This document shows positions 1-18,302 of a stretch of DNA of 64,000 bases, piece by piece. Under the pieces are notes generated by a model. The model made no database searches. It was not told the origin of the DNA and saw nothing but the letters and a program-made list of their open reading frames with translations. This stretch comes from Artemisia argyi. Its lineage: Eukaryota > Streptophyta > Magnoliopsida > Asterales > Asteraceae. Numbering within the stretch: position 1 is the first letter of the stretch; every line of letters starts with the position of its first letter. The stretch is from contig CM060704.1 in NCBI GenBank assembly GCA_030686995.1, forward strand, positions 113,273,042-113,337,041, given 5' to 3'. The position numbers and the translations under genes are program-made.

Positions 1-193
1 GCAACGACTTGAATTAAATGCATCTCTACTCATTTATATGCATCCCAATTAGCTTCGAAAGTGATTTTGAAGTGAAAAAGATGCAAAGTAGTAGTAGCAA
101 CAAATTTGACCCGCAGAGTACGAAAAATACATAGGATTTTTCTAACTTGAAGAAATGCATCTAATATATGTATATGCATCTAATTTTTTGTTA
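1..193. other. Flank left of the Mutator-like element, no gene
   Basis: AT-rich sequence with several direct copies of the short word ATGCATCT. The same word recurs in the same orientation just right of the element (7055-7105), so the element appears to have inserted into a small ATGCATCT-rich locus. No coding potential is visible. Confidence 0.6.
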
Positions 194-202
194 GAAAATA
201 TA

Positions 203-408
203 GACTAAATTTCACCGTTCGTCCCTAAACTTGTCGCATTTCGCGCGTTTGGTCCCTAAATTTTTTTTTTTGCATTTTCGTCCCTGAACTATGCAAACGA
301 CGGCGCATTTGGCCCTGGGCCGCGTTTTGGCTAATCATGGTCAATTTGCTTGTTACACACCTTGTGAAGTTACTAAAATACCCTTTCTTTTTCTCTTAAT
401 TTACAAAC
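203..408 (+). repeat. Left terminal inverted repeat of the MULE
   Basis: Pairs with 6834-7041. It contains repeated phrases of the form GTCCCTAAA / GTCCCTGAAC at roughly 40-bp spacing. The preceding 9-mer (194-202, GAAAATATA) is the target duplication. Confidence 0.88.
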
Positions 409-995
409 CTTTGTTTCAAGCACACAATGGAGCCCTCCCTTGTCACAAATTAAGCACATCGATATGATTTTCATAAAGTGATTTGTATTCAATAAAAATA
501 TTAAGAGTTTTTACAGGTGCTTTTTCATTTGTCTGAATAAACTGGTTTCATAAACATAATCAAGATAAAAATACACAACTAATTAAGCAGGTTGAAGATC
601 AAGGGAGTGAAACCTGGAGGTCAAGTGAAGGTTCATTAGCTTTATCGGCATTGTTAGTCGCATGAAGTTTATATTTTCCGAGTAACTCTTGCATGCTTCA
701 CAACACAAAGAAGAGACATTATTACCATTTGTACTCAGTCATAATTGGAAGTAAAACATGATAGTGAGTCTCATGCATCCCAATAAACAAGAGTAAGTTC
801 ATTAGCTTTCACTCTTTAGTCATGTACGCAGTTATTTTCAAGCAACAAATAAATAAATTTGACTAAAGTTATAACAATTTTATCTGCATTCGAACATGGT
901 TTTTGCATTCATGCTAGTATAATGGTTTATTTAACAATAAAAAACAGTAACGGCTGGTCTAAAAATCCTTATTCAATTTTGCATCATTTTGTTTG
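409..995. other. MULE interior, left part, no gene seen
   Basis: AT-rich sequence between the left TIR and the nested copia element. The short ORF crossing 859-1143 runs into the copia LTR and has no recognisable domain, so I treat it as chance. Confidence 0.55.
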
Positions 996-1368
996 TGTTG
1001 GAAAATACCTCGACAACAAACCCGAAGCTCGATCGCGGAACGCTAGATCGCGAGTTGTATCGAGCACACGTAGCAAACACGAGAGACTACAAAAGACCGA
1101 CAAGAATATGCATACGATATACCCTCAACGAACCCTTTATTAATACCAATAAAGCTTTTACAATTGAGGAAGAAGAATGAATTACTAGCATCCCCCCTCA
1201 TCTCTATTTATAGAGTTGAGGGGGTAGAAACCTTAGCTTGCAAGTCAAGTAACTAGTTTCCTAATCTAAGTACAATCCTAAACTTTATTTAAACTAAATA
1301 CAATTAATCCCCTTATTATTGTCTAAGTCACATTTAACCCTCCTAAGTATTGCTACTAACACATAACA
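996..1368 (-). repeat. 3' LTR of the gag-only copia element
   Basis: Direct copy of 3316-3688. On the plus strand it starts at TGTTGG right after duplication GTTTG and ends at AACA. It differs from the other LTR at three sites, near 1092, 1245 and 1347. Confidence 0.95.
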
Positions 1369-1416
1369 ATTTCCACCTTAGGAGTAATACTTAGGCATTA
1401 ACGATACTCAACATCT

Positions 1417-3132
1417 TCATCTAATGTTGGAACCTCGAACCGGGGACTGCCTTGAGAACCAGGCCTTGTACTTTAGTAAATTCCCAAGTTTAGCTTTCTT
1501 AGAGTCCTTCACTTTCTTCTTTTTAACAGCATTACCCTCTGCACCCTCTTGACCAGGTACTCCGGTTTCCGTAATGTCCGGCCCCACCTTTATACCAAGG
1601 TGTATCTTCTCCTGCTCATTTACCAAGCAGCCCGTGTTTGTCTTTTCTTCAAGTTGCTTGTCCTCCAACTGTCTTTGAGCCACTGCAGCATCATCGTTAC
1701 TAACCTGAACAACCTCAGCTTCACGATTCCCTTGAGCTCCCTGCAGTTCCACCTCAAACCAAACACGTTCATCAACCTGTACTCCATGGACTCCTGTTTT
1801 AACACCAGGACCAAGTTGTTTGAACCCAACTTGTTTATTACCAAGTTGTTTGAACCCAACTTGTTTATGACCAAGTTGTTTGAACCCAACTTGTTTAGAA
1901 CCTCCATGTTTTTGTACACCAAAAGTCGTCACTTTTGCTTCAAGAGTACACACACAGTTCTCTTTCCTGATCCCGGTCATCATAACCCGACAACCTTTAA
2001 TCACCTTGACTCTACCCATCTGCATCTTCACAGTATAACCCTCTTTTTCAAGAGTACCCAATGAAATCAAGCTTTTTCTTAACCCTGGAACATACCTGAC
2101 ATCTTCCAGTATAAAGCTTGAACCATCATGCAACTGCATCTTCACGTTTCCTGTCCCTTTGATAGTGCATGTCCTGTTATCACCTAACTGAACTGAACCA
2201 CCATTAACATCCTTGAAGTCATACAAGAAATCCCTCCTAGGTGTCATATGATAAGACCCACCTGAATCCATTACCAATTCAGCCATCTCATCATTCCCGA
2301 CTACCATCAAGGCTTCTCCAAAGTAGGCACTACCGTCGTCATCAGAAGAATCAGAATCCTGATTATGTTTACCCTTCCTGACGAACCCACTTGACTTCTT
2401 CTTTGGACAGTCTCTCTTCAGATGACCCTCTGAATGACATATGAAGCACTTGAGTTTACCAGTTCCACCCCTTGACTTAAACCGCGAACTTCCACCAGAA
2501 TGAGCTTTCCTTGAATGATCTGACCCTCCCCTTACGTATAACCCGTCACCAGTTTCTTCCTTTGTGCCTTCAATTCTTTTCTTCAACTCCCTTGAATTCA
2601 GAGTCGCCAGAACATCCTCCATTGTCAAGGATTCCCTCCCATACAACAATGTCTCCACAAAGTTTTCGTAAGACGATGGCAACGACGTAAGTAACATAAG
2701 TGCCTGATCTTCATCCTCAATCTCGATATCAATATTCGCCAAATCAAGTATCAACTTATTAAACTCATCTATATGATCACCAAGTTTCGTACCTGGACTC
2801 ATATAGAACGTGTACAGCTTCTTCTTCAGATACAGTCTATTTGCTAAGGACTTAGTCATATAAAGACTAGTCAACTTCGCCCAAATTCCTGCAGCAGATA
2901 TTTCCTTGGTAACTTCCCGTAAAACCCGGTCTCCCAAGCATAGAATCAAGGTATTGTATGCCTTCTTCATCAAAGCAGCCTTTTCTCCTGCTTCCATGTC
3001 TGCGGGTAATGTCTCTAATGCAGCATCACATCCCAGCTGTACCATTAAAGCACGCACCTTTATTTGCCATAACCCGAAGTCATTCTTCCCATCGAATTTT
3101 TTGATGTCAAACCTAGTTATCGAACTAGTCAT
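1417..3132 (-). CDS. Copia Gag-protease polyprotein, truncated, 571 aa
   Basis: An intact ORF reading into the element from its 5' LTR. Residues 1-190 are a UBN2/copia-type Gag (opens MTSSITRFDIKKFDG; LPSSYENF near 151). A CCHC zinc knuckle sits at 229-242 (C229, C232, H237, C242) for RNA binding. Residues 289-296 (DSGGSYHM) are the aspartic protease active site; the family norm is DSGA or DSGC, so the G at 292 is unusual. A gag-pre-integrase-like stretch (ILEDVRYVPGLRKSLISLG) follows at 341-359. After residue 400 comes a tail with three VGFKQLG repeats (415-441) and a basic C-terminus. From memory, such tails recur in annotated Asteraceae elements. Without RT and integrase the product could only package RNA with polymerase supplied by a relative. 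Confidence 0.93.
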   Translation of the reverse strand: MTSSITRFDIKKFDGKNDFGLWQIKVRALMVQLGCDAALETLPADMEAGEKAALMKKAYNTLILCLGDRVLREVTKEISAAGIWAKLTSLYMTKSLANRLYLKKKLYTFYMSPGTKLGDHIDEFNKLILDLANIDIEIEDEDQALMLLTSLPSSYENFVETLLYGRESLTMEDVLATLNSRELKKRIEGTKEETGDGLYVRGGSDHSRKAHSGGSSRFKSRGGTGKLKCFICHSEGHLKRDCPKKKSSGFVRKGKHNQDSDSSDDDGSAYFGEALMVVGNDEMAELVMDSGGSYHMTPRRDFLYDFKDVNGGSVQLGDNRTCTIKGTGNVKMQLHDGSSFILEDVRYVPGLRKSLISLGTLEKEGYTVKMQMGRVKVIKGCRVMMTGIRKENCVCTLEAKVTTFGVQKHGGSKQVGFKQLGHKQVGFKQLGNKQVGFKQLGPGVKTGVHGVQVDERVWFEVELQGAQGNREAEVVQVSNDDAAVAQRQLEDKQLEEKTNTGCLVNEQEKIHLGIKVGPDITETGVPGQEGAEGNAVKKKKVKDSKKAKLGNLLKYKAWFSRQSPVRGSNIR

Positions 3133-3299
3133 TCTTCTTATACCTTGCTAAAAACCTTGTCAAGTTGTTTCTTAACCAACTTTACCGACAAGTCTCACAA
3201 GCCGTGTGTAATATTCCCCCTTGTTGCTAAAAAACTCTTCTTCGAACAAACTCGGAACCTCGATCTAACACTCGATATTCGGAGACCACAATTAACCGT

Positions 3300-3313
3300 G
3301 GCTCTTGATACCA
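3300..3313 (-). promoter_or_regulatory. Primer-binding site, initiator tRNA-Met type
   Basis: Read on the minus strand, TGGTATCAAGAGCC starts two bases after the 5' LTR. It matches the plant initiator tRNA-Met 3' end complement (TGGTATCAGAGCC) with one extra A. Confidence 0.85.
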
Positions 3314-3315
3314 CT

Positions 3316-3688
3316 TGTTGGAAAATACCTCGACAACAAACCCGAAGCTCGATCGCGGAACGCTAGATCGCGAGTTGTATCGAGCACACGTAGCAAACAC
3401 GAGAGACTACAAAAGACCGACAAGAATATGCACACGATATACCCTCAACGAACCCTTTATTAATACCAATAAAGCTTTTACAATTGAGGAAGAAGAATGA
3501 ATTACTAGCATCCCCCCTCATCTCTATTTATAGAGTTGAGGGGGTAGAAACCTTAGCTTGCAAGCCAAGTAACTAGTTTCCTAATCTAAGTACAATCCTA
3601 AACTTTATTTAAACTAAATACAATTAATCCCCTTATTATTGTCTAAGTCACATTTAACCCTCCTAAATATTGCTACTAACACATAACA
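3316..3688 (-). repeat. 5' LTR of the gag-only copia element
   Basis: Near-identical partner of 996-1368, followed on the plus strand by target duplication GTTTG at 3689-3693. Confidence 0.95.
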
Positions 3689-3693
3689 GTTTG

Positions 3694-5850
3694 TATATTC
3701 CTAGTGTTTCAAAGTATGATGAACTAAATTAAAGTTTAAAATATTGATTAGGAAAAAAGGTAAATTCTGGTCCTAACTAAGCACAATGCTATCAACTTTG
3801 ATATGAGCTTTCATGAAAATGTTTGTTCATAAGCTCAACTTTACTCGATCATGCATACATTTAACTTATAACTATATCATCACATAATTGTTATTTTATT
3901 TGTATGAAACCATGACAAATGATGAATCTAGAACAAGTGAAAAATTATCCATTTTACATTTTACATTTTTAAGGTTTACTAGTTCACGAGGTAACTTGGC
4001 TGTGAAATATTACAGTAGAATTTTTGGCATTAAGTTATAATCTGTTTAGCAATCAAAAGAAGCATGGCTTTGAAAACACAAAAACTAGATCAAAAGAATC
4101 AAAATTTGACAGGTACCCAGTCGAGGTTAGTTAAACTGTGTAGAACTAGTATAGTTCACCATATATTCCTACCAAACTGACCCACACCTTTCAAACATAC
4201 ACCAAGGAAATGAAAGTGAATGACGGCTAACAACAGTAATAGACATGAAGTTAAACTAGACACGTTTGTAGATCTAATAATGTTTAGCATGATCTCAAAT
4301 TATCTTTCAATGATGGGATTCTATAGATAAAAACCATATAACTTGATTCAACTGAGTGTTTAATAGAAAATTTCAGAAGTGACATTTCTTTCTTGATCAA
4401 AATAATAGCATGATATAATGTCTAATTATATTTGGATAGTGGGAGCAATCAATTAGTTCCAAAGAAAACATACAAAATATGCAAACTCAATGACAAATAG
4501 CTGTCACTTTGTTAATCCTCCAATGAATCTTTTATATAATAAAACAAAACGTTAAGTGAGGACTTTTTCATTTCAAAAAAAATAAACCATATCTTATTTA
4601 ATAATAATATTATTTTAAAAAAAAAGATTATTTTTTTATTAGGTAACATTTTATATTTATCCATAACACAAGTAGAAGATAAATACAAAAAATATAGATA
4701 AGATGCAATTAAAAATAGGATTAAAATTTTTAAATAATTATCTTTAATAATAAAAAACTATAATTAAAAATCATTAATCAAACAAAACAAAACAAAAATT
4801 AAATTATTTGTTTTTAATAAAAAAAAATATATGATTAAAAAAAAAATTTAAAAACTCACGCGTGCACGGGCATTATAACTAGTGGATTACTATGTCAAAC
4901 TACCATTATATATTTATAAATATAATTACGGTACATAGTGGCAAGTGCATAAATACTCTATTGTAATGAAAATGACTTAAAGTATATAAGATTTAGCTAT
5001 TTTAGTACAAAATATCCTAGACCTTGCTAGCTTTCTTTTAACCTCTAGAACATAATTCATCTTAAGACGAGCATCCTATTATGCCAGAAAGTAGCCATAA
5101 GCGAAACAGAGCAAGTACAGAACTTCTTAACATTCATTTCATATCTAAATACAATTCAGTTAGCGAACATGCCGCTCAAGGAGTGTATGTTTCCGATTTC
5201 ATAAACGAACGAGAAAAACAACGACATAACTAATACCACAATTACAAATCCCCCAGCTTTATTCACATCAAGTAACTACTAACCAGTAACCAGCATTGCA
5301 TCAAATCAGTTAATAATCACATTCTAAATAAAACACATTAACAATGTAACAAACTTTATAAAACAACTAGAATCACAATTAGTATAGTCTATAACACATT
5401 AACACATAGCAATACCTGTTGAGAAAAAGAAGAGAAGACAAAGAAGATGAAGAGAAAAGAGATGAACAAGAGAACAAGAGATCTTGGTCGAAGAATATTC
5501 CAGATCTCACGACCACCCATTGTTAACTCCTCTTCTTTTTCATACATTCATCCAATTCATAAAACAAACGAGTTTCTTCTTAATAGATCATCCGCTTTAT
5601 GCGCTTATTAACTAGATCTTGTGATAAGTGAATAAACCCGAAACTATTTCCTGCTACTCTCCAACTTTCGCATGAACCGAAACTGAGTTTCACACGGACC
5701 GCAAACCGAATAAACACGGACACGAACGGTACCAGTACACCAACGTGAGTTGCTTTGAGGGATTTGTGGTTTAAATTTTGAGTTTGTTATGAGTTGTCTA
5801 AAAGTTACGAATGATAATAAGAACAAGAACAAGACAATATTTCAAGTTGA
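3694..5850. other. MULE interior, no gene recognised
   Basis: AT-rich sequence, very AT-rich at 4560-4860. A purine-rich stretch lies at 5420-5480. No ORF with recognisable domains is seen on either strand. Further captured host fragments may be present, but none is identifiable by eye. Confidence 0.5.
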
Positions 5851-5936
5851 TACCGCTTGTTCGCAAGTTAGTACTGGTATCTTTAACGTTAGTAATACTG
5901 TTTGTTCGCAAGTTAGTACTGGTATCTATAATGTTA
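5851..5936. repeat. Tandem duplication of a 42-bp unit
   Basis: Two near-identical units (5851-5892 and 5895-5936) share the core TTGTTCGCAAGTTAGTACTG. They differ at a few bases and lie inside the MULE body. Confidence 0.8.
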
Positions 5937-6378
5937 ATTTTTTTTTCAAGAAACAAAATTCATTCAAAAGAAGGCATAAGCACAATAACAAGTAATAGTT
6001 ATAATCCTCGAACCATCTGTCTAATATATAAACATGTGCTACATGCAAATATTATGATTACGAAATCTTGTTATAGCAACATACTACAATTTTAAACTAA
6101 ATCACCAACTAATGTTTCATGAGTCTCACATCAGGTCTAAGTTTGTATAATGAACTTATATTATTTTGTAAGTATCATAATCTCAAATCCTTATAAATGT
6201 ATATGATAAGTTGTTAAGGTACATATATGTAACTGATATGTAGCACAATAAAGAATAATTGTGATATGATTTAACAAAGTAACTGGGAAATGTGTTAAAC
6301 TCATTGGTATGTATTATGGGTTATGGCTTAGTATATATACTGAATTAGTTCAAGGTTTAATCAATAATTGGAGGTATA

Positions 6379-6600
6379 CATCTCATCCATGCCTTCACCG
6401 GTGTACCAATGCAAGAAAGCCTTTCTCCTGAACATAGCAGTAAACTGCTCACTGACACGCCTGAACATCTCTTGAATGGATGTTGAGTTACCAATGAAAG
6501 TAGAAGCCATTTTGAGACCAGTTGGTGGAATGTCACAAACAGTTGATTTCACGTTGTTGGGAATCCACTCAACAAAGTATGAAGAGTTCTTGTTTAGAAT
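6379..6600 (-). pseudogene. Captured beta-tubulin exon fragment
   Basis: The minus strand encodes 74 continuous codons matching the C-terminal part of plant beta-tubulin: [16 protein letters not shown], then [31 protein letters not shown] and [10 protein letters not shown]. This corresponds to roughly residues 337-413 of the ~445-residue protein. Homology stops sharply at both ends: after GMDEM the frame adds five unrelated residues and a stop, and the acidic tubulin tail is missing. No start codon or N-terminal GTPase domain is present, so it cannot make tubulin. Its position inside an element with MULE TIRs marks it as a captured host fragment. It is antisense-capable toward host tubulin mRNA if transcribed from the left TIR, which is inference. 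Confidence 0.93.
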
Positions 6601-6833
6601 CCATCTTATTAATCAGAAGATACTGAAGAGATTAAATGAGTACCAAAGATTTAACAATGATTTGTATATCCATGTTTAATAGTATCATATATCACAACAT
6701 AGATACATACAACAAATTACAATTGGTAAAAGGAACCATACCCACATATAGAATTTGATTCGCATATGTACAAGATCATTTCATGAGCACAACAGATACT
6801 CCATTTGCATTGTTATTTAACACATTTAAATGT

Positions 6834-7041
6834 GTTTGTAAATTAAGATAAAAAAAAAGGGCATTTTAGTAACTTCACAAGGTGTGGAACCAGCAAATTG
6901 ACCATGGTTAGCCAAAATGAGAGTTTAGGGACCAACCGCGCGAAAAATGCAGAGTTCAGGGACGAAAATGCCAAAAAAAAAAGTTTAGGGACGAAACGCG
7001 CGAATTGCGACAAGTTTAGGGACAAACGGTGAAATTTTGTC
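6834..7041 (-). repeat. Right terminal inverted repeat of the MULE
   Basis: Reverse-complement partner of 203-408, followed by the 9-bp duplication GAAAATATA at 7042-7050. Confidence 0.88.
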
Positions 7042-7050
7042 GAAAATATA

Positions 7051-7742
7051 TTATGATGCATCTAAAAGATTAATGATGCATCTAATTCAAATCGATGCAT
7101 CTCTAATATGAAGTTATAATTATTTATTTTAAGGTTTCTTCTTATTTGATCATAAGTCATAAAGCATTAACTCCCGGAAAACCAAACTGATCACACCAAA
7201 TTATCATTTGTTAAAACTGGTCCGGCTGTCCTTACACAGTTTGTTCTATGTTTATTTTTGGGACATGAAAACCAACCAAATGAAAGGAATACCGGTAAAA
7301 CCCACTAGATAACACCCCTAGTACATTCCAGCTTAACAGCTGTAGTGATGGATACTGGATACAACTTCTGTGTCACACTTTCATGCCAATAATTGTCAAT
7401 GCAACTAAAAATGTAATAAATTAACAAGTTAAGACTACCAAGAAAATATCAACATACTACTTTACCCAAAAAGAAAATATCAACATACTATCGCCAGGAG
7501 TTGCTTGTATCACGTGATATTCCAGATGAACGACATTAAGGCCCCATAAGACTAAATAATGCAGCAACCATGATTATATATAAAGATATACATCACATAT
7601 CTACACAATTGCTTATTTATGGGGGCAGAATGCTAAGATTGTTTGAGAAATATGAGAAGGATTGACATTTTTGACAAAAGTACAAATATAGGATCAGGGA
7701 AAAGAGAAGGGTGCGATTAAAATAAGAGAAAATTTCAGATTT
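7051..7742. other. Spacer between MULE and MCRS1-like gene, no gene
   Basis: Begins with ATGCATCT-rich sequence like the left flank of the MULE and continues as AT-rich spacer. Part of it may be 3' untranslated region of the minus-strand gene. No coding potential is seen. Confidence 0.5.
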
Positions 7743-7822
7743 GGTCGGATTGGGCCCATTGGGTCCATGACCATTTTGGGAAGAGGGGTTTTTTTCATGG
7801 ACCTAGGGGGCCCAATCGGTCC
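7743..7822. repeat. 80-bp inverted repeat (hairpin) below the MCRS1-like stop codon
   Basis: Arms of about 28 bp (7743-7770 and 7795-7822) around a 24-nt loop. Each arm contains GATTGGGCCC and GGTCCATGA, with a few mismatches. It lies about 80 nt past the stop codon, so it is probably in the 3' UTR or just beyond it. It could be a folded-back MITE remnant or an RNA hairpin. Confidence 0.7.
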
Positions 7823-7900
7823 ATTTCTGGCATTAGCTCTTAAAATAATTACTCTTCCTTTCATGGTTTCGTGGTCAAACTTTCTTCTACTCCGCTACTT

Positions 7901-15606
<7,706 letters not shown>

Positions 15607-15665
15607 CTTCTTAACCGAAACCGAAACCCTAAATTCGTTACACGTGTTCAATTTGAGTGGTTTTT
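15607..15665 (-). promoter_or_regulatory. Proximal 5' region of the MCRS1-like gene
   Basis: Just upstream of the ATG are a telo-box-like AAACCCTAA (plus-strand 15624-15632) and an ACACGTGT G-box (15640-15647). A TGACGTCA palindrome overlaps the start codon. Telo-boxes are typical of plant housekeeping promoters. No clear TATA box is visible, which suits a broadly expressed gene. The transcription start is not determined. Confidence 0.5.
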
Positions 15666-15937
15666 TTGATGATTAGGTATAACTGGAGATGAATTTGAGG
15701 ATAAAACACATAGTTACACCGTTCACTGTGTGTAATTTGTTGAGTCTATTGGGTTTTTTTGTTACTAAGATAGGGGGGGAAGAAGGGGAGTGGTTTTTGC
15801 TGCTTTTTTTGTTTTGTTTTTTGAATTTTTTATTGTTACTATTAAATGGGATTGTTTTTCTGATTTTTATACTCCTCTTGAGTGTTTGAAATCTGTACTT
15901 TTCTTAACAAACACATAGGTCCGACTATGCTGACTAT

Positions 15938-16038
15938 GTTTTTATTTAAAGCCTTTGTTTTGGGTCAAAGCAATATGTAACCATGAATCTTAGTTTTTAT
16001 TTAAAGCCTTTGTTTTTGGGTCAAAGCAATATGTAACC

Positions 16039-16079
<41 letters not shown>
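15938..16079. repeat. Direct duplication of a ~50-bp unit next to a 37-nt T run
   Basis: Units 15938-15986 and 15993-16042 are almost identical (GTTTTTATTTAAAGCC to AACCATGA), differing by one T. A T homopolymer runs from 16043 to 16079. This lies between the MCRS1-like promoter and the Harbinger element. Confidence 0.9.
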
Positions 16080-16083
<4 letters not shown>

Positions 16084-16141
16084 TCTTACTAGCCCTCTTA
16101 CTCTTACCAGTAAGAGACGGTCACACGTTTTTGTTGCTTGT

Positions 16142-16235
16142 TTTTTTCATCATCAGTCAGACCTAATAAGTCTGACTCAGTAAGAGGTGTTTTTCATCAT
16201 CAATCAAAGCTAATAAGTCTGACTCGGTAAGAGGC
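16142..16235. repeat. Tandem ~47-bp duplication in the left end of the Harbinger element
   Basis: Two copies contain TTTTCATCATCA, then CTAATAAGTCTGACTC and GTAAGAGG, differing at a few positions. They resemble the right terminal region in inverse orientation, so the left terminal repeat may have been duplicated. Confidence 0.65.
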
Positions 16236-16236
16236 G

Positions 16237-16451
16237 GTGAACAAGTCTGCTATCTCTAACCCTATTAACGCCTTTCATCAAAACCCTTCAACCCATTCAT
16301 CTTCTCCACCTTCACCCCGCCGCCGGCGGCCACCTCCAGCCTCGGCCGACCACCTCTCACCGCCGCCTTCTTCTCAACCTCTATGTTGCCTTCTTCTCCA
16401 CCTCTACGCCGTCGTCATCTCCACTATAGCCGCCATCTTCACCACCTCTAA
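16237..16451 (+). other. Probable 5' leader exon of the Harbinger element
   Basis: A C-rich segment (CCGCCGCCGG and CACCTC repeats) ends at CACCTCTAAG followed by a GTATGC donor-like site, then AT-rich intron-like sequence. Proline- and serine-rich ORFs over it look like low-complexity artefacts of a 5' UTR. A 91-codon ORF starts at 16237 but reads through the donor. Confidence 0.45.
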
Positions 16452-17194
16452 GGTATGCTCTTTGTTTTTGTTGGTTTTAAGTGATTTTATTGTTGGGTTG
16501 GTTATAAAATGATATGGGTTTTGTTTTGGTTACAAAAGTATATTTGTTACATGCTTTGTTTGATATGTTATTGGATAATTCTAATATGTTATTAGCTAAT
16601 ATGGGTTGCTTTGTTTTGTTTAAGGTTGGAAGTATCTAGTGTTTGATGTTTTTTAGGATTTGAATTATTTTTGTATGTTGTCAATTGTTAGGATTTGGAT
16701 TTAAGACTGCTTTTGATGTTTATGGCTTGTTGGTACCCTCGTTGGATAATTGTGTTGTGTGCGTAAATGGGATGAATTTTGGTGTTTCAAAAAAGGGTGA
16801 CATGAATTTAGATGAACTGAGTTTAGCTTGGATTGTTAAGTTATGATGTTTTTAGCTTTTTGGTTTTGAGATTAGGTGTTTGGAGGGTCTTTTTATTGGC
16901 TTTGGATTTAGGTTTCTGAAATTTCTATTTCGAGAATATGGTTTTAGTATTAGAAAATAGCTACCCGCGTTGAATGTCCTTGTTGTGTGCTTAAATGGAG
17001 CGAATTTTGTTTTTGAGAAAACGTGGCATGGATTATGGATTTAGATGTTTGGGCTAAAACGTTAAGCATTAATTTTGTCGCCAAGAATGAGTCATAAGAA
17101 CGCGTGCGTGTGTGTGTATGCTAACATATACGTAGATGTACATATTTGAATGTAGGTATAAGTATTTATGTGTTAACGTATCTCCCACTGGTAT
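16452..17194 (+). other. Intron-like part of the Harbinger element
   Basis: T-rich sequence without coding potential, running up to the Athila insertion. The last five bases, GGTAT, are the Athila target duplication. Confidence 0.5.
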
Positions 17195-18259
17195 TGGTGA
17201 GTGCTTATTCACTCACCTTTTCTGAGCTAAATTAGGACTTAATAACCCAAAAACTAACCAAAAACGCCAAAGAAAACATGTTTTTGTGATTATGAATGTG
17301 CAGGTTCGGATATTACGTAAAATGATGAAAAACAAACAGAAATCCGGCAAAAACGAGCACGAGAGTAAAATGAGTAAGAAAGTCAAGCTGGCAATCAAGT
17401 TGAGCTTAAAAAGTCAAGTGAGATCCCTAAAGTTTGAAGATTTGCAAGAATGGTCCTTATTATGAAAGATTGAAGAATTGACAAGATTGGTCCTTGCACT
17501 TTAGAAATTGTCACATTTAGTCCCTCAAGTGATTTATTGGGAGAAAAGTCAACTTAATTCTTCATGTATTCAAGATTGGCAGAATAAGTCCTTGAATTAT
17601 ACTTTGAAAGTTGACAGAAACAACCCTTTGTTTTCAGCAAATTACAAAATTGGTCCTTGAATTTTATTACTACTAAATCTGAAAATACTACACTAAGCCT
17701 GGTCCAATTTATAACACAAAGGGCCCAAACAAATCCCAAGCCCAACAAATCCCATAACCCGACCCATTCACCACCCACGGTCAAACTATTACTATCGGGT
17801 CAACGAAGTCAAAGTATAGTCAAACAATAATAAAAAAAACTTACCCCGCTTCCCTTTTTTCTCCAATTCCCTCAATTACCCAGGCCAAGAACCCTAATAA
17901 TTGATGATGCAAAGAAACACAAACTCACACGGATTGCCAGCTTGGCAATCCGTGAACTCTCATTCCTCCTCTCCTATAAATAGAGACTAGTGTAAGCTCA
18001 TTTGATGTGTAGTTTAGGTAGTAGCGAAGCTCTGTTAAAATTTCTATTGAATGTACTTAGACTAGTAATTGTAATGTTCACTTTTTAGTTATAATAAAAT
18101 TTTAAGTTTCCTTTACTTTCAATTGCTTATTCTTATTCAATTCTGCTTTATTGTTTTCATATCTTTTAAACTCTGTTTGATCTTAGTTACTTACTTAGCT
18201 TAATTAGTATTTCCTACAATTCAGTCAAATCATTTGAAGAAAAATATAAAAAAAATTAG

Positions 18260-18302
<43 letters not shown>

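Larger units (their letters stand above)
996..3688 (-). mobile_element. Young gag-only Ty1/copia retrotransposon nested in the MULE
   Basis: Two 373-bp direct LTRs (996-1368 and 3316-3688), each beginning TGTTGG and ending AACA, are flanked by the 5-bp duplication GTTTG (991-995 and 3689-3693). On the minus strand the order is 5' LTR, primer-binding site like initiator tRNA-Met (3300-3313), a gag-protease ORF (1417-3132), a purine-rich tract at 1369-1385 and the 3' LTR. The LTRs differ at only three positions that I find, all transitions (about 0.8%), so insertion is recent. Integrase, reverse transcriptase and RNase H are absent, making it non-autonomous. Confidence 0.95.
203..7041. mobile_element. 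Non-autonomous Mutator-like element (Pack-MULE type)
   Basis: The two ends are long inverted repeats: 203-408 matches the reverse complement of 6834-7041 over about 206 bp with scattered mismatches, starting GAC(T/A)AAATTTCACCGTT. Directly outside both ends is the same 9-mer GAAAATATA (194-202 and 7042-7050). A 9-bp target duplication plus long TIRs is the Mutator hallmark. No MULE transposase ORF is present, so movement would need a transposase in trans. The interior holds a beta-tubulin exon fragment (6379-6600, minus) and a nested gag-only copia element (996-3688). It lies about 850 bp downstream of the stop codon of the MCRS1-like gene. Classification rests on TIR and duplication structure, not on a transposase. 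Confidence 0.87.

Noticed and set aside
1549..2064. Plus-strand 171-codon ORF inside the copia element
   Set aside because: It is the antisense shadow of the gag-protease frame, including its repeated segment.
15689..15889. Leu/Phe-rich 66-codon plus-strand ORF that looks like a membrane peptide
   Set aside because: T-rich DNA readily gives hydrophobic frames. It sits divergently next to the MCRS1-like promoter, but no homology or splice structure supports it.
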